In this document: positions 18,217 through 25,779 of the stretch, one piece after another
Numbering within the stretch: position 1 is the first letter of the stretch
Layout of the letters: each line of letters opens with the position of its first letter
DNA from: Beijerinckiaceae bacterium
GTDB lineage: Bacteria > Pseudomonadota > Alphaproteobacteria > Rhizobiales > Beijerinckiaceae
DNA: 33,262 bases
Reading direction: 5' to 3'
Assembly: GCA_947453155.1 (NCBI GenBank)
Contig: CANGFE010000025.1
Location: 1 to 33,262, forward strand
Translations under genes and position numbers: made by a program
Notes under the pieces: generated by a model
What the model was told of the DNA's origin: nothing
Databases searched by the model: none
Seen by the model: only the letters and a program-made list of their open reading frames with translations

Positions 18217-20295
18217 ATGGACGTCTCTATGCTGGACGCCGCCGCCAAAGCCTTCGTCATGCTGATGGATCCCTTCCGCATGTCGTTGCTGTTCCTTGGC
18301 GTGATTATGGGTCTGGTGCTTGGCATTCTGCCGGGCATCGGCGGGCTTGCGGGCACAGCCCTGCTTCTGCCCTTCACCTTCAACATGGACCCTTACGCGG
18401 CCATGGCCCTTCTGCTGGGTCTGGGTGCGACTACGGCGACGGGCGACCCCATCCCGGCCATTCTCTTCGGCGTGCCCGGAGGTGCCGGCTCTGCCGCCAC
18501 CGTCTTGGACGGCCTGCCGATGGCCAAGCGCGGCGAAGCTTCGCGCGCTCTGTCAGCGGCCTATATGTCCTCCATGATGGGCGGCATTTTCGGCGCGGCT
18601 TTGATGGCCGTTCTCTTGCCGATCCTACGTCCAGCGATGCTCTTCATAGGATCACCAGAGCTACTAGCCTTTGCGGTCTTAGGTATCTCCATGGTGGCCG
18701 TGCTTTCGGGCAGCGCGCCACTGCGTGGTCTGTCGGCTGGCTGTATCGGCCTGATGATCTCCATGGTCGGCTCCGACCCGCAGACGGGTACGCTGCGCTG
18801 GACGCTCGACAGTCTCTATCTCTGGGAAGGCGCCCCGCTCGTTCCGATCGTGCTCGGCCTCTTCGCTCTGCCGGAACTCGCTGACCTTGCGATTTCCCGC
18901 CAGTCGATTGCACCGGGCTCCAAACAGCTTGCGACATCGACCTCTGGCATGGTTCAGGGCGCGCGCGATTGCTTCAAACATTGGTGGCTCGTTCTGCGCT
19001 GCTCGTGGCTTGGTGCAACACTCGGCGCGATCCCGGGCATTTCCGGCGCGATCGTCGACTGGCTGGCTTACGGCCATGCGCTCAAGACCGAAAAGGGCGC
19101 AGGCCTGACCTTCGGCAAGGGCGACGTGCGTGGCGTGATTGCCTCTGAGAGCGCGAATAATTCGCGTGAAGGCGGCGCTCTCGTTCCGACCGTGGCCTTC
19201 GGCGTGCCCGGCTCCGCCGGCATGGCGATCTTGCTCGGCGCCTTCCTCATCCACGGTCTCGTTCCGGGACCGGACATGCTGACGAAGAACCTCGACGTCA
19301 CCTATGCAATGGTGTGGTCGGTGGCTCTCGCCAACGTGTTGGGTGCTGGCCTGTGCTACTTGTTCAGTGCGCAATTCGCGCGTCTGGCCACGTTGCGCTA
19401 CACGCTGATCCTTCCCTCGACGCTGGCGATTATTTACATCGGCGCGTTCCAGGGCTCGCGTAACTGGGGTGACCTCTACACATTGCTCATCTTCGGCCTC
19501 TTGGGCTGGGCGATGAAAATGCTGAAGTGGCCGCGTCCGCCGCTGCTCTTAGGCTGCGTGCTCGGTGAGATCGTTGAGCGTTATCTCTTCATCTCGATCC
19601 AGCGTTACGGCGTGGAATGGTTTGCCCGCCCGATCGTCATCATCATCTTTGCTTTCGCGCTGTTTGGTTTGATGCGTCCGTTCTTGCAGGACATCAAAAT
19701 CCATGGCGGTCTGCGTAAAATGATGACGGGCTTCCACTTCAAACCAAACTTCCAGGCTGACCAGCTGTTCTACATCTTCCTGTTCGCCGTTCTCGGCTAC
19801 ATGATGTGGGAAGCCTCACACTGGAACATGCATGCCAAGATCGTGCCGATGATCGTCGGTTCGACAGCGGCTGTCGTCATGTCAGTCAGTCTGTTCAACT
19901 ATCTCTTCCGCAAGCCGGAAGAGCAGGCTGACGTTGGCATGGCTGGCGTGATGACGGAAAAGATCGAGCAGAAGATCCACATGGACCTTGAAGCATCGAC
20001 CGACCACCTTGATACGTGGACGATCCTGCGTCGTGCAGCCATGTTCTTCGGCTGGCTCGTCGCCTTCATGGTCTCCATGGCTGTGATTGGTCTAATCCCG
20101 ACCATTCCGATCTTCGTGGTCGCTTTCATGCGCCTCGAAGAAACGAAGGAACGTTGGTCACTAGTCATTCCACAGGCGGTCATCCTGACGATCTTCGTCT
20201 ATGTCCTCTTCGATCAGCTGCTGACCATTCCGTGGCCGCAGACATTGATCGGCGGCTGGTTCCCGGCGCTGAAGGGTCTCATCCCCTCGGTCTAA
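18217..20295 (+). CDS. Fused TctA-TctB permease of a tripartite tricarboxylate transporter
   Basis: An inner-membrane secondary transporter driven by an ion gradient, working with a TctC binding protein. The product from ATG 18217 is 692 residues, against about 500 for ordinary TctA. Residues 1 to about 500 are TctA, with the family motifs LGILPGIGG (about 35-43), GDPIPAILFGVPG, and ESANNSREGG (about 311-320), and many transmembrane segments. After a cytoplasmic-looking linker, residues about 512-692 contain four more hydrophobic segments in a TctB-like pattern (ADQLFYIFLFAVLGYMMW, KIVPMIVGSTAAVVM, FFGWLVAFMVSMAVIGLIPTI, IPQAVILTIFVYVLFDQLL). So large and small membrane subunits are one chain. 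The substrate is unknown. No tctB is present separately. Confidence 0.88.
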   Translation: MDVSMLDAAAKAFVMLMDPFRMSLLFLGVIMGLVLGILPGIGGLAGTALLLPFTFNMDPYAAMALLLGLGATTATGDPIPAILFGVPGGAGSAATVLDGLPMAKRGEASRALSAAYMSSMMGGIFGAALMAVLLPILRPAMLFIGSPELLAFAVLGISMVAVLSGSAPLRGLSAGCIGLMISMVGSDPQTGTLRWTLDSLYLWEGAPLVPIVLGLFALPELADLAISRQSIAPGSKQLATSTSGMVQGARDCFKHWWLVLRCSWLGATLGAIPGISGAIVDWLAYGHALKTEKGAGLTFGKGDVRGVIASESANNSREGGALVPTVAFGVPGSAGMAILLGAFLIHGLVPGPDMLTKNLDVTYAMVWSVALANVLGAGLCYLFSAQFARLATLRYTLILPSTLAIIYIGAFQGSRNWGDLYTLLIFGLLGWAMKMLKWPRPPLLLGCVLGEIVERYLFISIQRYGVEWFARPIVIIIFAFALFGLMRPFLQDIKIHGGLRKMMTGFHFKPNFQADQLFYIFLFAVLGYMMWEASHWNMHAKIVPMIVGSTAAVVMSVSLFNYLFRKPEEQADVGMAGVMTEKIEQKIHMDLEASTDHLDTWTILRRAAMFFGWLVAFMVSMAVIGLIPTIPIFVVAFMRLEETKERWSLVIPQAVILTIFVYVLFDQLLTIPWPQTLIGGWFPALKGLIPSV

Positions 20296-20317
20296 GATCG
20301 AAACCAGAAACAAATAG

Positions 20318-20347
20318 AATGGCCGGGCAATCGCCCGGCCATTTTTT
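20318..20347. terminator. Rho-independent terminator after the TctAB gene
   Basis: AATGGCCGGGC (20318-20328), loop AATC, GCCCGGCCATT (20333-20343) and a T-run to 20347. It lies about 22 bases past the permease stop and overlaps the last codons of the converging nuclease-family gene. Confidence 0.93.
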
Positions 20348-21107
20348 ATTCTCCCGCTATTTCGAGGTCGACCACCAAAGGCAGGTGGTCCGAGGCCACA
20401 CGTGTGATCCTGTTGCGGATCACCTCAACGCGCTTCACCTGCAACGCGCCACGCGTGAAAACATGATCAAGCCGCAAAACGGGAAAGCCCGAAGGAAACG
20501 TCGGCTTTGTACGGCCCATGCCTGGCGCACGTTGCACATCTTTCAAAATTTTGGTGAGGCGATGATAAACGCGCGAACGAGGCACAAGATTGAAATCGCC
20601 GACCAGCGCAACAGGACCTTCACAATCGGCACGCCCCATCCAGTCGGGACCAAGCAAACAATCTGTTTGCGAACGCCGCTCGCGCGCCACCAGAGACAGG
20701 TGCGTATTGAAGATGTGCAAGGGCACACCATCACAATCCATGCGGGCCCAGAGCGCGCCGCGTGGTTCGATCTGACTTAGTCCCGGTAATGCAGGCAAGC
20801 GTCCTGAATGCATGAGTTGCGAGGGCAGAGTTGTCAGAATGGCATCGCCATATTGCTCTTCCATCACGCGCAAATTGTTATGAAAGTGCGAATCCATACC
20901 CAGACGTCGCGCAATCTCTTCGGCCTGATCAATATGGCCTGTGCGCTTGCGCATCACATCGACTTCTTGCAGAGCGACAATATCAGGCGCAGCAGAGGCA
21001 ATCACATCGGCAATGCGCGCAGGCGAAATGCGCCCGTCGATGCCAAGGCAGCGATGCACATTCCATGTGAGAAGACGAACGGCGCGCACTAATCTTCCCT
21101 CACTCAT
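20346..21107 (-). CDS. Endonuclease/exonuclease/phosphatase (EEP) family protein
   Basis: A metal-dependent phosphodiesterase-fold protein of 253 residues. The EEP hallmarks are in order: LLTWNVHRCLG (Asn metal ligand), VALQEVDV (Glu), FNTHLS, GDFNL (Asp-Asn) and the C-terminal SDHLPLVV (Asp-His). No transmembrane segment is obvious from ATG 21107, so it is probably cytoplasmic. In-frame residues upstream to 21272 are low quality and were excluded. The family includes exonuclease III, sphingomyelinases and inositol phosphatases; substrate cannot be assigned. Small solo EEP proteins of this type are common in Rhizobiales. Confidence 0.87.
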   Translation of the reverse strand: MSEGRLVRAVRLLTWNVHRCLGIDGRISPARIADVIASAAPDIVALQEVDVMRKRTGHIDQAEEIARRLGMDSHFHNNLRVMEEQYGDAILTTLPSQLMHSGRLPALPGLSQIEPRGALWARMDCDGVPLHIFNTHLSLVARERRSQTDCLLGPDWMGRADCEGPVALVGDFNLVPRSRVYHRLTKILKDVQRAPGMGRTKPTFPSGFPVLRLDHVFTRGALQVKRVEVIRNRITRVASDHLPLVVDLEIAGE

Positions 21108-21209
21108 CAAGGCTGCACAGGTGGCTGGCGTTTGACGCGTCACACAAGCATGAAAGCTGGTTCTCCGGAACCACGCGGCGCCTAAGCCCGTTGTGAGGCA
21201 TGAGGAACG

Positions 21210-21371
21210 ATGCCGATGCCCAATGCACCCAAGCCACCCGATCCTGCGCCCAACGAGATCCCCTCGCCGCAACCAGCACCGCCGCCCCTCACGCCGCCAG
21301 ACGTGGAACCGGGCGAGCCCATTGTGGAGCCGAACATTCCGCCCGATCCCGAAATTCCCACCACCATGTAA
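21210..21371 (+). CDS. Small proline-rich protein (53 residues), unknown function
   Basis: ATG 21210 with a GAGGA stretch three bases upstream opens a 53-codon frame ending at TAA 21369-21371. The peptide is about two-fifths proline with acidic residues (for example PKPPDPAPNEIPSPQP and DVEPGEPIVEPN), giving an extended, acidic, probably unstructured chain. Short Pro-rich ORFs of this kind occur in alphaproteobacteria, but I know no function. The opposite strand also has an open Gly/Ser-rich frame (21182-21367), the usual mirror of proline codons; the ribosome binding site and acidic pattern favour the plus strand. Confidence 0.5.
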   Translation: MPMPNAPKPPDPAPNEIPSPQPAPPPLTPPDVEPGEPIVEPNIPPDPEIPTTM

Positions 21372-21403
21372 AAAGGGCGCCGCCCGTGAAGGCAGCGCCC
21401 TTT
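21370..21403 (-). terminator. Terminator of the SWIB gene
   Basis: AAAGGGCGC (21372-21380) and GCGCCCTTT (21395-21403) form a 9-base stem with a 14-base loop. Read on the minus strand it is followed by Ts (complement of the A-run at 21370-21374). It sits about 20 bases past the SWIB stop and overlaps the end of the proline-rich ORF. Confidence 0.8.
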
Positions 21404-21424
21404 AAAAACGTGAGGCGTAAAGCC

Positions 21425-21700
21425 TTAGATGTTCTTCAGGTGCTGAGCGAGGTACTTGTTCATTTCGAACATAGTGACCTGCTTGCGGCCGAACACGGCT
21501 TCGAGCTTGTCATCAGCGAGGATCTCGCGCTTGTTGGCCGGATTCTGCAGCGAGTTGGACTTAATATATTCCCACACCTTGCTGACGACTTCCGAACGCG
21601 GCAGCGGATCATTGCCGACAATCGCGCCAAGCTCCTTCGAGGGCTGCAGGGGCTTCATGAAGGCGCCGCCGGCTTTTCCTTCGGTAGGGGTCTTGGCCAT
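21425..21700 (-). CDS. SWIB/MDM2-domain protein
   Basis: A 91-residue protein that is almost entirely one SWIB domain (about residues 14-90): FMKPLQPSKELGAIVG, PLPRSEVVSKVWEYIKSNSLQNPANKREI, then DDKLEAVFGRKQVTMFEMNKYLAQHL. SWIB is best known from eukaryotic chromatin remodellers (SWI/SNF BAF60) and MDM2, but stand-alone versions are found in chlamydiae, plastids and alphaproteobacteria, where they are thought to be nucleoid- or DNA-associated. The function here is not established. ATG 21700 has GGAG eight bases upstream. It has its own terminator and appears monocistronic. Confidence 0.92.
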   Translation of the reverse strand: MAKTPTEGKAGGAFMKPLQPSKELGAIVGNDPLPRSEVVSKVWEYIKSNSLQNPANKREILADDKLEAVFGRKQVTMFEMNKYLAQHLKNI

Positions 21701-21879
21701 GGGAAATTCTCCGTCAAATCATTGTTGGGACTGGCACGCCGTCCGAGCCGGAACGGGGGACGAGCGGGGCTTGTTCCGCATCTGCACCTTTTCGGGGGCT
21801 GATGCAATGCACATCCGCCTGAGGGGCCATTCGGCGGGGGAGAACTGGCCTCCCCCGGCCCCTTAGCAAGACCTTGGCC

Positions 21880-22890
21880 TTACTTGGCGAGCTCGACGAC
21901 CTCTTTGGGGGCGCTGACCACCTTGGCCGTGATCTCGGCCAGCTTCTGGTGGGACATGGGCTCAATGGTCAGGTTGAGACGCTTGGCATCGGCCAGGAAG
22001 GCCTCGTCCTTCATCGTCTTCTCAAAGGCCGTGCGCATCATGGCCACGCGATCAGCGGGGACGCCCGGCGGCAGGAAGACGCTGCGACCGAAATCAGATT
22101 CAGCCGACAAGAATTCGGCGACCTGACGATGCACCGGGTCCTTCATGATTTCAGCCAAAGTCGGCACATCCGGCGCGCTGGGTTCGCGCGTGATGGAGGC
22201 GAAGACAATCGGCTTGATGCGGCCATCGGCAATGGCATCCGGCATGGCGAGCTGCACGCTCACCCAGGACGCGCCACGGCCTTCAATTTCACCGCGCTGC
22301 ATGGCGAGGTTCAAATCGGCTGCGCCCTTATAGCCCGTCACGATTTTATATTTCGTACCGAGAAACTTGTTCATCAGATTGGGCACAATATAGGTCGGCG
22401 AACTGGGGCCCGTCGCACCGATAATGACTTCGTTTGTCTTGGCCTCTTCAATTGTCTTGGCTTTCGCAGTGTGCCAGATCGAGAGCATGTTGCGCACGGG
22501 CGCCATATTGCCGAGCCACAACCATTCGCGCGCATCATATTTCGCAAATTGCGGCTGCAAAACTTGGTTGATCACGACGGTCTGCTGCGTCATCGCAATC
22601 GTCGTGCCGTCAGTTGGCATATTGGCGCGCACGGAATTGGCGAGATTGAGACCGCCCGATTCACCACCCGTATATTTGATGATGAATTTTGGTTTTTCGG
22701 GAATGTATTTTGGCATGTGCTCGGCAAGCACCTGCGCATAGGGACCAAACGAGCCACCTGGATCAGAGCCAACAAGGAAAGTAATGTTCTTGCCGCGATA
22801 GAAATCGCTCAAAGCATCCGCATTTGCAGGTACATTTGCGAAGGCGCCAACAAGCAGTGCCGTGCCAAGGAGGCTCGCCGCTTTTTTCAT
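21880..22890 (-). CDS. TctC/Bug-family substrate-binding protein of a tripartite tricarboxylate transporter
   Basis: A periplasmic binding protein of 336 residues with a signal peptide (MKKAASLLGTALLVGAF..., cleavage near ANA-DA about residue 24). The Bug fold is indicated by ITFLVGSDPGGSFGPYAQVLAEHMPKYIP at the N-terminus, YTGGESGGLNLAN, IIGATGPSSPTY, VTGYKGAADLNLAMQRGEIEGRGASW and the C-terminal PPGVPADRVAMMRTAF. Bug proteins bind carboxylates for TctAB-type permeases. Its start overlaps the stop of the upstream dehydrogenase gene by four bases (ATGA), showing translational coupling. The fused permease lies 1.6 kb away on the other strand and could be the partner, but many Bug proteins are orphans. 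Confidence 0.93.
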   Translation of the reverse strand: MKKAASLLGTALLVGAFANVPANADALSDFYRGKNITFLVGSDPGGSFGPYAQVLAEHMPKYIPEKPKFIIKYTGGESGGLNLANSVRANMPTDGTTIAMTQQTVVINQVLQPQFAKYDAREWLWLGNMAPVRNMLSIWHTAKAKTIEEAKTNEVIIGATGPSSPTYIVPNLMNKFLGTKYKIVTGYKGAADLNLAMQRGEIEGRGASWVSVQLAMPDAIADGRIKPIVFASITREPSAPDVPTLAEIMKDPVHRQVAEFLSAESDFGRSVFLPPGVPADRVAMMRTAFEKTMKDEAFLADAKRLNLTIEPMSHQKLAEITAKVVSAPKEVVELAK

Positions 22891-23978
22891 TTTGTTTCTC
22901 CCATATCCGGCACGACGACATGATAGGCCTGTGCCACTTGAACCAATTCATCCCAAACTTTTGCGCCGATCTTGATGCCCTGTGTGTGCGCTTGTTTCAA
23001 TGCACGCGCACCGCGTTCACCGGGCAGTCGCAATTCTTCAACACCCTCAATGCGCGGCAGAGCCTTGATCGCAGCAGAGAGGGCATCGATATCGCTGGTG
23101 AAATCTGCGGGCTCACGCAAGCGTGCAATATCAATGACGATCATCGTGGCGCTCTGCCCATGCCCCTTCTTGCCGAGCGTCAGCATGGGCGACAAGAGAG
23201 GCGCGCCCGCCAAGACGCTGGTGAAGATTTCTGTCAGCAAGGCAAAGCCTGATCCCTTCGGTCCGCCCAAAGGCAGAAGCGTTTCTGCGTTCGCCGCTTC
23301 CGTTGCGGGATGCCCCTCTGCGTCCAGCGCCCAACCAACGGGAAGCGTTTCTTTGTCGCGACGCGCCTGTTTCAAACGGCCGTTTGAAATCTGACTTGCC
23401 GCCATATCGAGCAAGACCACACCTTCGGGTCCACCGGGAACGGCCATCGCAAGAGGCGCTGTCGATGCGCTGGCAATGCGCGCGCCTTCATAGGCCATCA
23501 GAGGCGGGCCTGCGGCGAAGGCGATAGCGGCAAAACCATTGCGTGCCGCTTGTTCAGCATAAAATCCAATGGCGCCCGCATGGGTCGCGCCGCTCATGAC
23601 GCCAAAACCCACGCCGAATTGGCGCGCGCGCTCTTGGGCGCCATCCAGCAGCTGCATCATGGCAATGGGTCCGGCTGCCCCTTGCGCATCGAGCGAGAAG
23701 AGCGCGCCAAAATCCGCCTGCAGCCGCGGGACGGCCGCTGTCTTCATCGCGCCCTTATCAATCATGCCGAAATAATGGGGGATGCGGCTCACCCCATGGG
23801 TGTCGCTGCCGCGCATATCTGCCCAAACGAGGACGCGGGCAATTTTTCCGGCGTTTTCGGCGCTCATGCCGCGGGCCACAAAAAGGCGCTGCACGAAATC
23901 GCTCAAAGCTGCGTCGCTGATCTTCGGAGCTTGGGCCCCCAATGCCGTGATCCTTCCGCCCTTCGGAGCGCCGGACAT
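22887..23978 (-). CDS. Ldh-family (malate/L-lactate dehydrogenase-like) NAD(P)-dependent oxidoreductase
   Basis: A 363-residue member of the LdhA/YlbC/ComC family, which oxidises 2-hydroxyacids such as malate, ureidoglycolate, lactate or sulfolactate and is unrelated to classic Rossmann lactate dehydrogenase. The hallmark is ADMRGSDTHGVSRIPHY (about residues 52-68, containing the catalytic His). Further family segments are GATHAGAIGFYAEQAARNG and the GGPKGSGFALLTEIFTSVLAG region. It is the first gene of a two-gene unit with the TctC-type binding protein and overlaps it by four bases. This suggests that the imported solute or a close derivative is the substrate of the enzyme. The exact substrate is unknown. 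Confidence 0.9.
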   Translation of the reverse strand: MSGAPKGGRITALGAQAPKISDAALSDFVQRLFVARGMSAENAGKIARVLVWADMRGSDTHGVSRIPHYFGMIDKGAMKTAAVPRLQADFGALFSLDAQGAAGPIAMMQLLDGAQERARQFGVGFGVMSGATHAGAIGFYAEQAARNGFAAIAFAAGPPLMAYEGARIASASTAPLAMAVPGGPEGVVLLDMAASQISNGRLKQARRDKETLPVGWALDAEGHPATEAANAETLLPLGGPKGSGFALLTEIFTSVLAGAPLLSPMLTLGKKGHGQSATMIVIDIARLREPADFTSDIDALSAAIKALPRIEGVEELRLPGERGARALKQAHTQGIKIGAKVWDELVQVAQAYHVVVPDMGETK

Positions 23979-24205
23979 GTTTCATGCCTCTGGAATCGCT
24001 CATATTTCTTACTTTATGGCACCCTGCGGCGCGCGGTCGCTCACCATAGCGGCTTCTTGGCCAAAAGTCAGGCTTTCATGGCTAGGCTGGCGCCCTCGAT
24101 GGGGGGTTGAGATGCACTCAGACCAAATAGTTCAATATTTTAGTTGCGTTTGTTTCTTAATCTGAGCCATTCTTTTCTAGAGCATATCTTTTTTGGGGAT
24201 TTCCG

Positions 24206-24526
24206 ATGATTTGCGGCGGTGCAGAAAAATTCTGTTTCGGCCCAACCGAAATCGATGTCATGCGGCGCGCGATGCAAATTGCCGAACAGGCGCTGCGTCG
24301 CACGGATGTGCCCAATGTGCATGATGCGCTGCGACCCATCGCCCATTCCATTCTGCGTATGGCGGCGTCTGGCCAGTCCGATCCGCTGATCATGAGCGCT
24401 GTCGCCCTGCGCGAACAGCAGGATGTTGCCGCACACATCTTCCATCCCTATGAGCGGCGGTTGCACACGCGACGTGCGCATGCGCGCTGCCGTGGTGTCG
24501 CCTTGCGCGCGCGCAAGATTGCTTGA
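24206..24526 (+). CDS. Hypothetical protein, 106 residues
   Basis: I do not recognise a family. The N-terminal two thirds (MICGGAEKFCFGPTEIDVM through SAVALREQQD) looks like a helical, soluble domain rich in Met/Ala/Arg. The last 25 residues (YERRLHTRRAHARCRGVAL) are strongly basic. The reading frame has biased codon use like its neighbours, and the upstream 90 bases are A/T-rich, as a promoter region would be. A GGGG run precedes ATG 24206 by about eight bases. It is seven bases from the next small ORF, so both may be one transcript. An opposite-strand frame (24140-24670) covers the same DNA and is the competing interpretation. Confidence 0.5.
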   Translation: MICGGAEKFCFGPTEIDVMRRAMQIAEQALRRTDVPNVHDALRPIAHSILRMAASGQSDPLIMSAVALREQQDVAAHIFHPYERRLHTRRAHARCRGVALRARKIA

Positions 24527-24533
24527 GGCTGCC

Positions 24534-24692
24534 ATGCGCCAGTCCCGCCATCTCCTCACTCGCGAAGAACTCGCAGCGCTCATCGCCTCCTCAGCCTGTA
24601 TTGAAACACGCGAACGCTTGTCCTTGCGCGAGACGGCGGCGCGCCTGTTGCGGCGACTTGCCGAACGCATTGCGGGACAGAAGATGTCGTAG
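24534..24692 (+). CDS. Hypothetical small protein, 52 residues
   Basis: ATG 24534 follows a GAGG ribosome site that overlaps the stop of the previous ORF by context (TTGAGGCTGCCATG). The peptide is charged and predicted helical (LTREELAALIASSACIETRERL, then SLRETAARLLRRLAERIAG). The Leu/Arg periodicity suggests an amphipathic helix or short coiled coil. No known domain is recognised. The tight spacing to the preceding ORF suggests joint translation. Confidence 0.45.
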   Translation: MRQSRHLLTREELAALIASSACIETRERLSLRETAARLLRRLAERIAGQKMS

Positions 24693-24732
24693 GGACAAGC
24701 TAACGGGCTTCGAACCTGTTGAAAGATCTTCG

Positions 24733-24775
24733 CTCTTCATAGAAGAGGGCGCATCTTCCGGATAGTTTCCGGAAG
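24733..24775 (+). promoter_or_regulatory. Tandem hairpins in front of the DnaQ-like exonuclease gene
   Basis: CTCTTC (24733-24738) pairs with GAAGAG (24742-24747), and CTTCCGGA (24755-24762) pairs with TCCGGAAG (24768-24775). The second hairpin ends two bases before ATG 24778 and would bury the only purine-rich ribosome site (GGAAG). It may limit translation, or serve as a terminator-like end for the two small ORFs upstream. Seen by eye only. Confidence 0.35.
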
Positions 24776-24777
24776 AC

Positions 24778-25686
24778 ATGATCAGCACACAAACTCCAAG
24801 CGCGCAGGATCTTGCGTCGATGGCCGACCTGCTCGACGCCAGCAGCGAGTATCGCGTGCTGCGCCGTTTGCATGTGCCCACGCATTATCAGCCTGATGAT
24901 GGAACGCCGACGAAGACAGCGATTTTTCTGGATGTTGAAACAACAGGGCTTGAAGCCGGTCGCAGTGAAATCATCGAATTGGCAATGGTGCCTTTCACCT
25001 ATGCGCAAGACGGACGCATCTTTCAAATAGGCGAAGCATTCCAGGCTTTGCGCGAGCCCTCGCACCCCATTCCACCAGAAGTGACAGCGATCACGGGCAT
25101 TGATGATGCCATGGTGGCTGGCAAAACGATTGATGTCGCCGATGTCAGCGCTTTCATTGCGCAGGCTGATCTGATCATCGCGCATAATGCGGGTTTTGAT
25201 CGCCGTTTCATGGAAATCTTTTGCGACGACTTCGTGCATAAGCCCTGGGCCTGTTCGATGTCGCAAGTCGATTGGCAAGCGGAAGGGTTTGAAACACTCA
25301 AGCTTTCTTTCCTCGCCGCGACAGCTGGCTTTTTCTACGACAAGCATCGCGCGGTGCATGATTGCCATGCGGCGATTGAATTGCTCGCACGCCCGCTGCC
25401 CAAAAGCGGCCAGCGCGCCATGGCGCAATTGCTCGAAAAAGCCCGCGCGCCGAGCTGGCGCATCTGGGCCTCGCAGGCGCCGTTCGAATTGAAAGACGTG
25501 CTGCGCAATCGCGGCTATCGCTGGAATGCGGATGGCGTGGGCGCCGCCAAGGCCTGGATGATTGACGTGCCCGACGCCCGCAAGGATGAAGAGTGCCATT
25601 TCCTCCAGGAGGAAATCTACGGCCGACCCCAGCCGATCAATTGCCGGAAAATCGACGCTTATGAGCGTTTTTCGGCACGGGTCTAA
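24778..25686 (+). CDS. DnaQ-like (DEDDh) 3'-5' exonuclease
   Basis: A 302-residue exonuclease-fold protein. Exo I motif is FLDVETTGLEAG (Asp52, Glu54), Exo II is IIAHNAGFDRRF (Asp141), and Exo III is the DEDDh form H-x4-D in KHRAVHDCHAA (His190, Asp195). The nuclease domain covers about residues 45-205. The remaining 100 residues (including APFELKDVLRNRGYRWNADG) form a C-terminal extension that recalls the extra domain of some alphaproteobacterial solo exonucleases. It is too short for DNA polymerase III epsilon plus a dedicated clamp-binding tail to be certain, and lies away from replication genes, so I do not call it dnaQ. The role may be repair or RNA/DNA trimming. Confidence 0.88.
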   Translation: MISTQTPSAQDLASMADLLDASSEYRVLRRLHVPTHYQPDDGTPTKTAIFLDVETTGLEAGRSEIIELAMVPFTYAQDGRIFQIGEAFQALREPSHPIPPEVTAITGIDDAMVAGKTIDVADVSAFIAQADLIIAHNAGFDRRFMEIFCDDFVHKPWACSMSQVDWQAEGFETLKLSFLAATAGFFYDKHRAVHDCHAAIELLARPLPKSGQRAMAQLLEKARAPSWRIWASQAPFELKDVLRNRGYRWNADGVGAAKAWMIDVPDARKDEECHFLQEEIYGRPQPINCRKIDAYERFSARV

Positions 25687-25779
25687 GGACCTATTTGCCT
25701 CACGGGCCCGATTGTGGAAAAGGAACGGCCAGAAGGGCCGCAAGCGGCCCAAGGCGAGCCGAAGGGCACGAGACTTCAG

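Noticed and set aside
21182-21367. Gly/Ser-rich minus-strand frame
   Set aside because: It is the complement of the proline-rich plus-strand ORF, which has the ribosome site; glycine-rich mirrors of proline codons are expected.
24140-24670. 176-codon minus-strand open frame
   Set aside because: No domain, Arg/Ser-rich composition and no ribosome site that I could identify. The two plus-strand ORFs read better, though this is not certain.
24705-24716. TTCGAA-containing stretch resembling a tRNA T-arm
   Set aside because: No acceptor, D or anticodon arm can be built around it on either strand.
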